Part shown: positions 59,601-64,000 of the stretch, piece by piece | Numbering within the stretch: position 1 is the stretch's first letter | How the letters are laid out: every line of letters begins with the position of its first letter | From: Neoarius graeffei | Lineage: Eukaryota > Chordata > Actinopteri > Siluriformes > Ariidae | Reading direction: 5' to 3' | DNA length: 64,000 nucleotides | Assembly: GCF_027579695.1 (NCBI RefSeq) | Contig: NC_083596.1 | Location: 11,800,798-11,864,797, forward strand | Position numbers and translations under genes: made by a program | The notes under the pieces: model-generated | Database searches by the model: none | The model's input: only the letters and a program-made list of their open reading frames with translations | Told to the model about the DNA's origin: nothing

Positions 59601-62600
59601 TGGGCGAGAGGCAGGGTACACCCTGGACAAGTCGCCAGATCATCGTAGACACAAACAACCATTCACATTCACACCTATGGTCAATTTAGAGACACCAATT
59701 AGCCTAACCTTTGGACTGTAGGGGAAACCGGAGCACCTGGAGGAAACCCATGGAGAAAGGGGAGAACATACGAACTCCACACGGAAAGCCCCTCGTCAGC
59801 CACTGGGCTTGAACCCAGGACCTTCTTGCTGTGAGGCGACAGCGCTAACCACTACACCACCGTGCCTCACAAATGTATCTTTTTCAAAATGTATGCAGCA
59901 GACACCAAACCATCCTGAAGTTACCTCTCTTTGTCCGTACAAATCAAACCCATTCATTCCATACGGTAAATGTCCTGCTGACTTTGGGTTATAATGGACT
60001 GAAATTCTGCTTTTTTTTTTTAAATTGACTACACTTGAACGACACACCTCTTAGAAGGCATGCTTTGGTTTTAATTTTGGTTAAGAAGAACAACTTTATT
60101 CATCACACACTTGTGAAATTCCTCTCTGCATTTAACCCATCTGAAGCAGTGAACACACACGTGAGCAATGAGCACTAGGGTGCATCAGTTGCCCTCACTT
60201 TCATAAAATCTGATGCATTTTTGTTTGGGTGTTCCTTTTCACCAATAAAGACATCCTGTAAAATTTTTTGACCATATTCAAAAGTCTAATGGTGGCACCA
60301 TGAGGTTCATTTTTTGCCAAAAAAACGCTTATTTTATGTTTTCATGTAAGGTTTGAATCACAATGTTGGACTCCATTTATTGATTTCTTGTGAGCCAGAG
60401 ATCATGTTAAGAACCTTTGCAAGGGATTAAGAAGCATTAATGTGATTCATAATACATTTGTATTGTTTAAAAGTAGTTGAACAATGATTCAATGAACAGC
60501 TAAAACTCAAACTGTGCTTGATAATATATTTAGAATATGTACTAAAAATGTGTATCTAAGATATTTGGTATACTCTATAAGGTGCCATAAATGTTTCATG
60601 AAAAGTGATCGAAATTTTGTCATAAAAAAAAAAGTCATAAAATAGCAGCTTTTTCCAGAACTTTGAGCTCCTGGTGCCACCATTAAACTTTTGAATTTTG
60701 TCAAAATATTTCACCCAGTGTGTTTTCTTACCAAAAGGAACATAAAAACAAAAATGCATCATGATCGAGGGAACTTTTCATTTTTAGGGGGTAACTGATG
60801 CATCCTAATGAGCACACACACACATACCCAGAGCAGTGGGCAGCCATGCTAACAGCGCCTGGGGAGCAGTTGGGAGTTCGGTACCTCGCTCAAGGGCACC
60901 TCAGCCCAAGGCCGTCCCATATTAACCTAACCACATGTCTTTGGACTGTGGGGGAAACCAGAGGAAACCCGCACAGACACGGCGAGAACATGTAAACTCC
61001 ACACAGAAAGGCCTTCGCTGGCTGGAATTTTAAAGGAACAGTCCACCGTACTTCCATAATGAAATATGCTCTTATCTGAATTGAGACGAGCTGCTCCGTA
61101 CCTCTCCGAGCTTTGCGCGACCTCCCAGTCAGTCAGACGCAGTCAGACGCGCTGTCACTCCTGTTTGCAATGTAGCTAGGCTCAGTATGGCCAATGGTAT
61201 TTTTTGGGGCTGTAGTTAGATGCGACCAAACTCTTCCACGTTTTTCCTGTTTACATAGGTTTATATGACCAGTGACATGAAACAAGTTCAGTTACACAAA
61301 TTGAAACGTAGTGATTTTCTGTGCTATGGAAAGTCCGCGCTATAATGACAGGCGTACTAAGACCTTCTGCGTGCTTCGGCAGCGCATTGATATCTGAGCT
61401 CCGTATCAATGCGCTGCCCAAGCGCGCAGAAGGTGTTAGTACGCCTGTCATTATAGTGCGGACTTTCCATAGCATAGAAAATCGCTACGTTTCAATTTGT
61501 GTAACTGAACTTGTTTCATGTCACTGGTCATATAAACCTATGTAAACAGGAAAAACGCGGAAGAGTTTGGTCGCATCTAACTACAGCCCCAAAAAATACC
61601 ATTGGCCATACTGAGCCTAGCTACATTGCTAACAGGAGTGACACTGCGTCTGACTGACTGGGAGGTCGCGCAAAGCTCGGATAGGTACGGAGCAGCTCGT
61701 CTCAATTCAGATAAGAGCATATTTCATTATGGAAGTACGGTGGACTGTTCCTTTAACCGTTTTGGAATTGAAAAAAATCGTTAAAAACGTGCAAAGCAGA
61801 CGAAGCCAGAAATGCCACGAACTTTCAAGTGTCGTGCATCTGACATCACTTCCTTTGAATTAACAGTAACTTACCAGGAACGGATTCGTGTAATGGCGGA
61901 CTCAAAGAGACAAAATTTACCGGCTAAACAGAGCATGTTCCCGGTTTCGTATTAAAATACAATTCAGAGAGTAAAATATTTAACATGTCTAGTTTTATAC
62001 AGTGTAATTTCCAGGGGTGAGGTCATTTTCATAAGACTAGCACTTTAACTCATTGTACGTCGCTCTGGATAAGAGCGTATGCTAAATGCCATGGAATGGA
62101 ATGGATTGGATGGGAGATGTGCGGCACGGTGGTGTAGTGGTTAGCACTGTCCTCTTGCCTCACAGCAAGAAGGTCGGGGTTCGAGCCTGGCGGCCGGCGA
62201 GGGCCTTTCTGTGTGGAGTTTGCATGTTCTCCCCGTGTCCGCGTGGGTTTCCTCCGGGTGCTCCGGTTTCCCCCACAGTCCAAAGACATGCAGGTTAGGT
62301 TAACTGGTGACTCTAAATTGACTGTAGGTGTGAATGTGAGTGTGAATGGTTGTCTGTGTCTATGTGTCAGCCCCGTGATGACCTGGCAACTTGTCCAGAG
62401 TGTACCCCGCCTCTCGCCCGTAGTCAGCTGGGATAGGTTCCAGCTTGCCTGCGACCCTGTACAGGATAAGCAGCTACAGATAATGGATGGATGGATGGAT
62501 GGATGGGAGATGTGATACTCACCACGCGGCTCCACACCGCCCCCTGCTTGCTTTGCATATCCGGGGTGAGGCGCACCTGATCTGTGGTTACCATGGCATC

Positions 62601-62641
62601 ACCCATCAGCTCCCAGTGGGAAGAACCGGAAGAGCCGATTC
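35504..62641 (-). CDS. lman2l: VIP36-like L-type lectin, LMAN2L (exon 2 onward)
   Basis: Seven minus-strand exons (62641-62523, 54483-54366, 54272-54190, 41223-41062, 40948-40834, 38331-38212, 35646-35504) join in frame to 286 residues. The first exon lies beyond 64000. LMAN2L is a mannose-binding cargo receptor of the ER and early Golgi. Counting from the split Gly, the lectin domain has D66 (GDGL), D97 and N101 (DTYPN), and H126 and D129 (DHERD). These match the calcium and sugar ligands of VIP36. C138 and C175 are the expected disulfide pair. The usual GDL sugar-contact loop reads G196-E197-L198. A membrane span (249-274) and the cytosolic tail ending RKRFY follow, the latter an ER-exit signal. 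[14 protein letters not shown] and VPSVDNM favour LMAN2L over LMAN2. Introns are swollen with transposons. Confidence 0.95.
35647..36214. other. lman2l intron, nothing recognised
   Basis: AT-rich intron sequence without a clear element end or RNA gene. Confidence 0.4.
36215..36889 (-). mobile_element. Repeat family P, copy 3
   Basis: Palindrome arms at 36221-36290, inner repeat ATTCTATCCACATTCACTGG at 36296, and the remnant minus-strand frame ([29 protein letters not shown]). The far inverted repeat (ATCCAGTGACTGTGGATAG) is cut at 36889 by the hAT that follows and resumes at 38093. Confidence 0.7.
36890..38092. mobile_element. hAT-type element (ACTCGAGTC-rich) with nested SINE
   Basis: The ends CAGGCTTGTAGTACTCGAG and CTCGATTACAAGACTG are imperfect inverted repeats. 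The 8-bp duplication is GTGGATAG and GTAGATAG (one mismatch). Sub-terminal GGACTCG repeats occur at both ends. A full SINE sits at 37044-37408. No transposase was recognised. Confidence 0.85.
37044..37408 (+). mobile_element. DANA-like SINE, full length
   Basis: Plus-strand copy with the 15-bp duplication AGATATTTATATCTA at 37029-37043 and 37409-37423. It is third in a nest: SINE within hAT within family P. Confidence 0.95.
38212..38331 (-). CDS. lman2l: lman2l coding exon (stem region)
   Basis: It encodes [14 protein letters not shown], then an acidic stretch ([10 protein letters not shown]) and [11 protein letters not shown]. The acceptor is a T-run ending TAG; the donor is GTAAGG after AGGA. 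Confidence 0.95.
38395..38645 (-). mobile_element. Decayed Tc1 fragment
   Basis: It is similar to the minus-strand transposase end of the Tc1 at 41249-42873 (the stretch read there at about 41520-41770), with many changes. No ends remain. Confidence 0.65.
38841..39697. mobile_element. TTAA-flanked non-autonomous element, 857 bp
   Basis: The ends AGGTGGAGTATGAGATTTT and AAATCTCATACCCCACCT are inverted repeats, directly flanked by TTAA (38837-38840, 39698-39701). piggyBac and Kolobok superfamilies both duplicate TTAA. No transposase seen. Confidence 0.85.
40270..40515 (-). pseudogene. Decayed Tc1 transposase fragment
   Basis: A broken minus-strand frame contains [38 protein letters not shown] and IQMDNGPK, parallel to the middle of the transposase at 41500-42516. 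No inverted ends are found nearby. Confidence 0.7.
40834..40948 (-). CDS. lman2l: lman2l coding exon (lectin C-terminal part)
   Basis: It encodes [19 protein letters not shown], then [19 protein letters not shown], with C175 and the GEL variant of the sugar-contact loop. The donor is GTAAAA after CTCTCGG; the split codon gives Asp. Confidence 0.96.
41062..41223 (-). CDS. lman2l: lman2l coding exon (DHERD ligand motif)
   Basis: The 54 codons start [19 protein letters not shown] and end [10 protein letters not shown]. They contain H126, D129 and C138. Both borders are phase 0. The acceptor is GCGTTACAG with a Tc1 end only 25 bases further into the intron. Confidence 0.96.
41249..42873 (-). mobile_element. 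Tc1-like transposon, full length
   Basis: The ends CAGTTAGGTCCATAAATATT and the inverse (ATATATATGGACCTAACTG) are flanked by TA (41247-41248 and 42874-42875). At 1625 bp it has normal Tc1 size. The transposase gene lies on the minus strand. Confidence 0.95.
41500..42516 (-). pseudogene. Tc1 transposase with two frameshifts
   Basis: From the likely ATG at 42516 ([16 protein letters not shown]) the helix-turn-helix part and the GRPQK linker read normally. A shift at about 42070-42119 moves the frame, and a second near 41800-41820 restores it. Catalytic motifs WTDETK, MDNDPK and SPDLNPIE are all still present, so the gene is broken by indels rather than active-site loss. The C-terminal end is ANKGFSTKY. 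Tc1 transposases bind the inverted ends and move the element by cut and paste. Confidence 0.93.
42927..44036. mobile_element. Fold-back Tc1: two 5' halves in inverted order
   Basis: The left arm (42927-about 43385) and the right arm (about 43630-44036) are inverted copies of the same Tc1 5' half. They share the Tc1 end (about ATCAGCCATAA) and the [14 protein letters not shown]-coding stretch. TA flanks both ends. The centre carries a LINE tail. Degenerate; no intact gene. Confidence 0.85.
43446..43628 (+). pseudogene. LINE ORF2 tail inside the fold-back Tc1
   Basis: The 60-codon frame reads [20 protein letters not shown], then [15 protein letters not shown], a pattern of non-LTR retrotransposon C-termini. 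It is different in sequence from the tail at 32690. Confidence 0.65.
44600..46000 (+). mobile_element. Repeat family P, copy 4, with a nested insertion
   Basis: Inner repeats at about 44603 and 45860, outer palindrome at 45887-45990, and the start of the remnant frame (ATGGCGGAGCGTGTTGCTGA) at about 44699. The body is interrupted by an unclassified repeat at about 44830-45706 (ATTACCTTGCCTGCTACGGA ... CGGGCAACACTTG). That insert in turn includes a GC-richer stretch (45240-45430) ending in an ATG-like context. Confidence 0.65.
46210..46326. repeat. Inverted repeat with ~45-bp arms
   Basis: TTGGCTGGC, then GTGGTATATCAGATATA and ATTCAGCT recur inverted across a loop of about 25 bases. Likely a small fold-back element. 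No coding. Confidence 0.75.
46694..50660. repeat. Array of three ~1.1-1.7 kb repeat units rich in GCGCCCCCAGTGG
   Basis: Unit A is 46694-47890, B is 47893-49556 and C is 49557-50660. A and B begin with the same ~80-bp head (ATTAAAGCCGCAAGCGGCC); C lacks it and starts GTAAAGAGTTTGCTTGCC. Shared marks are AACAGCGCCCCCCATGGACG (47137, 48848, 49925), AACGGTTTATYCTACGTGAA and GGGCGCTA. There is no long reading frame. Units are about 90% alike by eye. Unit B is longer because of extra sequence at 47975-48420 containing a 108-bp tandem duplication. Confidence 0.85.
48221..48436. repeat. 108-bp tandem duplication (two copies)
   Basis: CAAGTCATGTGTGTTTAAGG starts at 48221 and again at 48329. The copies differ by only a few bases, so the duplication is recent. 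Confidence 0.93.
50666..50894. repeat. 57/58-bp tandem repeat, four units
   Basis: TGAACTCTTACAAGAACAAT starts at 50671, 50729, 50786 and 50844. Each unit has a GGGCCTTCGCCC(TA)TAGGG block that can form a hairpin, ending GGGCTCGGGCCC. Units alternate 58, 57, 58 bp. Confidence 0.95.
50901..51284 (-). pseudogene. LINE ORF2 C-terminal fragment
   Basis: The open frame of 127 codons reads [26 protein letters not shown], and [19 protein letters not shown]. This is the C-terminal pattern of fish non-LTR retrotransposons (LINE reverse transcriptases), with YK, PSYL and WNSL landmarks. The upstream polymerase part is missing. It abuts the tandem repeat at 50894. Confidence 0.75.
51775..52768 (+). mobile_element. 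LINE 3' end interrupted by a SINE
   Basis: It has a frame-broken [13 protein letters not shown]-like stretch near 51815. After the SINE and homopolymers comes CATTTCACTGCATGGCGTAC and a GACAAATAAATTTGAATCC tail, the usual 3' end of a fish LINE. Confidence 0.6.
52238..52611 (-). mobile_element. DANA-like SINE, full length
   Basis: Minus-strand copy with the 12-bp duplication CTCCCTCTCCTT (52226-52237, 52612-52623). It splits the LINE 3' end. Confidence 0.95.
52836..52948 (+). pseudogene. THAP zinc-finger remnant, frameshifted
   Basis: It reads [12 protein letters not shown], a stop, KSELSF, then in a shifted frame [14 protein letters not shown]. The order C-x(n)-C ... FYR ... RRKW fits a THAP DNA-binding domain. 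It carries at least one stop and one frameshift. THAP domains occur in P-element and Kolobok transposases and in host THAP proteins. Confidence 0.5.
52949..53663. other. AT-rich intron sequence, nothing recognised
   Basis: Contains T-runs and TCTACCGTA repeats near 53320. No gene or bounded element was recognised. Confidence 0.4.
53677..54048 (+). mobile_element. DANA-like SINE, full length
   Basis: Plus-strand copy with the 13-bp duplication ATCATGCGAAAAT (53664-53676, 54049-54061). Very similar to the copies at 34672 and 56851. Confidence 0.95.
54190..54272 (-). CDS. lman2l: lman2l coding exon (DTYPN calcium motif)
   Basis: It encodes [20 protein letters not shown], then NEEKHIE. The acceptor is CGTTACAG; the donor is GTATGA. 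Its 5' neighbour is only 93 bases away. Confidence 0.96.
54273..54365 (-). other. 93-nt stop-free intron of lman2l
   Basis: It begins GTAAAG and ends CGTTACAG on the minus strand. Its length is a multiple of three and it has no stop in the reading frame. Retention would add 31 residues between the GDGL and DTYPN parts of the lectin domain. Orthologues lack these residues as far as I recall, so splicing is the default reading. Confidence 0.85.
54366..54483 (-). CDS. lman2l: lman2l coding exon (GDGL motif)
   Basis: It encodes [19 protein letters not shown], then [20 protein letters not shown], with D66. The acceptor is TGTGTAG, phase 0. Confidence 0.96.
55090..55390 (+). mobile_element. DANA-like SINE, alternative-tail subfamily
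   Basis: The head CAGCACGGTGGTGCAAGTGG matches the other SINEs, but after GACATGCGGTTAGGTTAATA the tail is different (GGGACGGCCTTGGGCTGAGG ... TGATGAATAAAGTTGTGC). A second copy of this subfamily lies at 60082-61028. Confidence 0.8.
55677..56018 (-). mobile_element. DANA-like SINE, head-truncated
   Basis: Minus-strand copy lacking the first bases of the tRNA head, with the 11-bp duplication GGCCGATAAGT (55666-55676, 56019-56029). Confidence 0.93.
56851..57221 (+). mobile_element. DANA-like SINE, full length
   Basis: Plus-strand copy with the 13-bp duplication GAATTCTGTTCCA (56838-56850, 57222-57234). Confidence 0.95.
57453..58123. mobile_element. DNA element with TTTTCCACTAC ends
   Basis: GGCCCTTTTCCACTAC at 57453 is matched by inverted GTAGTGGAAAAGCGGC at 58108-58123. 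Sub-terminal CAGCTCGCTTCAGCC / GCTCAGCCCGACTCAG repeats lie at both ends. Target duplication not clear; superfamily unknown. Confidence 0.7.
58311..59529 (+). mobile_element. DNA transposon relic with THAP exon
   Basis: Long imperfect inverted ends start ACCCTTTTCAC, and both include CCATTTTGGACATGAA about 35 bases inside. No clean target duplication. Contains the THAP frame below and a poly-C tract at 59152-59167. P-type and Kolobok transposons both encode THAP domains. Confidence 0.7.
58463..58594 (+). pseudogene. THAP-domain N-terminal exon remnant
   Basis: From ATG 58463 the 43 residues begin [16 protein letters not shown] and continue [18 protein letters not shown] before TGA. THAP domains are C2CH zinc fingers that start just after the initiator Met. 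The first Cys pair and the conserved FYR-P ... RRRRW stretch are present. The second half of the finger (C-x2-H) is missing, so the domain would not fold as is. It is probably exon 1 of a transposase whose other exons were deleted. Confidence 0.7.
59555..59863 (-). mobile_element. DANA-like SINE, divergent
   Basis: Minus-strand copy with a shortened tail and the 11-bp duplication GCCTCACAAAT (59544-59554, 59864-59874). More divergent than the others. Confidence 0.9.
60082..61028 (-). mobile_element. Alternative-tail SINE split by a hAT
   Basis: The SINE pieces are 60082-60175 (tail) and 60808-61028 (body and damaged head), both on the minus strand. Same subfamily as 55090-55390. Confidence 0.8.
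60176..60807. mobile_element. hAT-type MITE, 632 bp
   Basis: The inverted ends TAGGGTGCATCAGTT and AACTGATGCATCCTA are flanked by the exact 8-bp duplication ATGAGCAC (60168-60175, 60808-60815). Extended inverted similarity continues inward (AAAATGCATCATGATC side). No frame. Confidence 0.92.
61034..61752. mobile_element. 719-bp palindromic TTAA element
   Basis: Almost the whole element is one inverted repeat. It starts AGGAACAGTCCACCGTACTT and ends with the inverse, flanked by TTAA (61030-61033, 61753-61756). The arms of about 350 bp meet at about 61393 with a loop near 11 bases (around TCTGAGCTCCG). No coding frame. Confidence 0.92.
61757..62120. other. lman2l intron: element end and V-SINE 3' scrap
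   Basis: Non-coding. It includes the right end of the candidate TTAA element (to 62044) and GTACGTCGCTCTGGATAAGA at 62056, a 3' piece of a V-SINE-like repeat. Confidence 0.5.
62121..62501 (+). mobile_element. DANA-like SINE next to an lman2l splice donor
   Basis: Plus-strand full copy with the 12-bp duplication GATGGGAGATGT (62109-62120, 62502-62513). The tail is GGATG repeats rather than GAGAT. Its 3' duplication ends only 8 bases from the donor of the exon at 62523. Confidence 0.95.
62523..62641 (-). CDS. lman2l: lman2l coding exon 2
   Basis: It encodes [17 protein letters not shown], then [18 protein letters not shown] and WSRV. The donor is GTGAGT. The acceptor chosen is TGAATCAG at 62642, which leaves a split Gly codon as in the human gene. 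The preceding exon (signal peptide and KREHSL-type segment) is not in the window. Confidence 0.9.
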
Positions 62642-62929
62642 CTGATTCAATCACAATTAGATTCAGATTCATCAACCTGCCAATAAAAGCCTTTGGACGT
62701 TGTTAGAAATCTTATAAACCTAGATCCTCATGACCCCGATCTCAAAGCAGTATGATTTGCTTACAAACAAACAATGCCCGAGTCTGTTATATCAGTGTTA
62801 CTGGATACAGAGATGCTCTTTTAGGGTCTATTAAGTCATTTTCATTCCAAAGTATCAAGAAGTATTGCAATATTAAACAAACAGTTTCTAGATCACAATT
62901 CACTCCGGATTCTGTACTGTTCCCTGGTT

Positions 62930-63388
62930 TCACCTTATTTAAGTTACTGTGCAGAGGTATGGGGCAATAATTACAAAAATACAATACATTCATTACTCAT
63001 TCTCCAAAAAAGAGCAATAAGGATTATACACAAGGCTGGTTACCGGGATCATACAAATACATTATTCTTACAGTCAGAAATACTGAAATTTGAAGACCTA
63101 ATGGACTATCAAACAGCACAAATATTATTCAAAGCAAACAATAATCAACTACCACATAATATTCAAAAACTGTTCACTGAAAGAGAAGGGAGTTATAATT
63201 TAAGGGGTTTATTTAAATTAAAAAATTATAGGGTGCGCACAACCAAGAAAAGTTTTTGTATTTCTGTTTGTGAGGTGAAGCGGTGGAACCGTTTGAATGA
63301 GGAGCTCAAGGGATGTCCAGACATGAAGCGTTTTAAAAAGATGTACAAAAATTTAATTTTCACAAGGTATAAGGATGAAGGGGATTAA
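62930..63388 (+). pseudogene. LINE ORF2 C-terminal fragment, open
   Basis: One frame is open from about 62930 to TAA 63386-63388. It reads YLSYCAEVWGNNYKN, LQKRAIRIIHKAGYRDHTN, LKFEDLMDYQTAQILFKANN and EVKRWNRLNEELKGCP. This is the region downstream of the polymerase palm in fish non-LTR retrotransposons (YC-EVWG and LQKRAIRII landmarks). Upstream parts are missing or out of frame (before 62930). It lies in lman2l intron 1, antisense to that gene. Confidence 0.8.
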
Positions 63389-63630
63389 TCATAACTGGCT
63401 ATTTGCTGTGTCATTTTTTATTTTGTTCTTTTTTGAGTCATCGTCTATTTGTTTTGTTTTTATCTTGTTCTTTTCCATTGAGAGCGTGGTATTAGTAGCA
63501 AACTTACGTGTAGACATATGGATATACGGTACATATATAAATAATTATATGATATAGTCATAGAGAATTGATATCTGAATAGTTGAAGTAATAATTAATA
63601 TACAGTGTATGTATGCATATATATATCTCC
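63389..63630. other. lman2l intron 1, nothing recognised
   Basis: AT-rich and T-rich; possibly the 3' UTR of the LINE fragment. Confidence 0.35.
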
Positions 63631-64000
63631 CATCTCATTATCTGTAGCCGCTTTATCCTGTTCTACAGGGTCGCAGGCAAGCTGGAGCCTATCCCAGCTG
63701 ACTACGGGCGAAAGGCGGGGTACACCCTGGACAAGTCGCCAGGTCATCACAGGGCTGACACATAGACACAGACAACCATTCACACTCACATTCACACCTA
63801 CGGTCAATTTAGAGTCACCAGTTAACCTAACCTGCATGTCTTTGGACTGTGGGGGAAACCGGAGCACCCGGAGGAAACCCACGCGGACACGGGGAGAACA
63901 TGCAAACTCCACACAGAAAGGCCCTCGCCGGCCACGGGGCTCGAACCCGGACCTTCTTGCTGTGAGGCGACAGTGCTAACCACTACACCACTGTGCCACC
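63631..64000 (-). mobile_element. DANA-like SINE, cut by the window edge
   Basis: Minus-strand copy starting at its tail (CATCTCATTATCTG) and running to the head (CACTACACCACTGTGCCACC), which reaches the last base. Confidence 0.92.

Larger units (their letters stand above)
56711..62044. mobile_element. Possible 5.3-kb TTAA element filled with later insertions
   Basis: TTAA (56707-56710) then AGTGCTAGTCTTACGAAAATG on the left is matched by the inverse CATTTTCATAAGACTAGCACT then TTAA (62045-62048) on the right. The two ends could belong to one element or to two separate copies. Confidence 0.4.

Overview
The window is nuclear DNA from a ray-finned fish. It holds two intron-containing protein genes with vertebrate orthologues, several Tc1-type and hAT-type DNA transposons, a Ty3/Gypsy chromovirus, and many copies of a tRNA-derived SINE resembling zebrafish DANA/Mermaid. 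The repeat mix made me think of a catfish (Siluriformes), but that is only an impression. No bacterial operon, CRISPR array or plasmid feature is present.

Two host genes lie tail to tail. wbp1 (+ strand, 10469-22529, four coding exons, 267 aa) encodes a small membrane adaptor: signal peptide, Cys-rich ectodomain, one membrane span, and a cytosolic tail with a PPPPY ligand for WW domains. lman2l (- strand, 62641 down to 35504, seven coding exons in the window, first exon beyond 64000) encodes an L-type lectin cargo receptor of the early secretory pathway ending in RKRFY. All splice junctions of both genes could be joined in frame. No functional link between the two genes is implied by their adjacency.

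The rest is mostly transposable elements, often nested. 1-2664: 3' part of a chromodomain Gypsy element and its LTR. 3400-10250: SINE fragments, a RecQ-like helicase fragment, and a 1.15-kb hAT relic carrying a smaller hAT MITE. wbp1 introns: a Tc1 with a broken transposase, short Tc1 derivatives, and a composite of three nested elements. 22530-33900: intergenic or long 3' UTR, with a hAT that landed inside a SINE. lman2l introns: further Tc1 elements, a fold-back Tc1, an array of ~1.1-kb units rich in GCGCCCCCAGTGG motifs, several TTAA-flanked elements including a 719-bp near-complete palindrome, THAP-domain remnants and LINE tails.

I found no convincing undescribed biological system. The most interesting observations are mobile-element ends sitting 8-26 nt from splice sites of both host genes, a stop-free 93-nt intron of lman2l, the palindromic TTAA element, the inverted Tc1 duplication around a LINE tail, and insertion-order information from clean target-site duplications.
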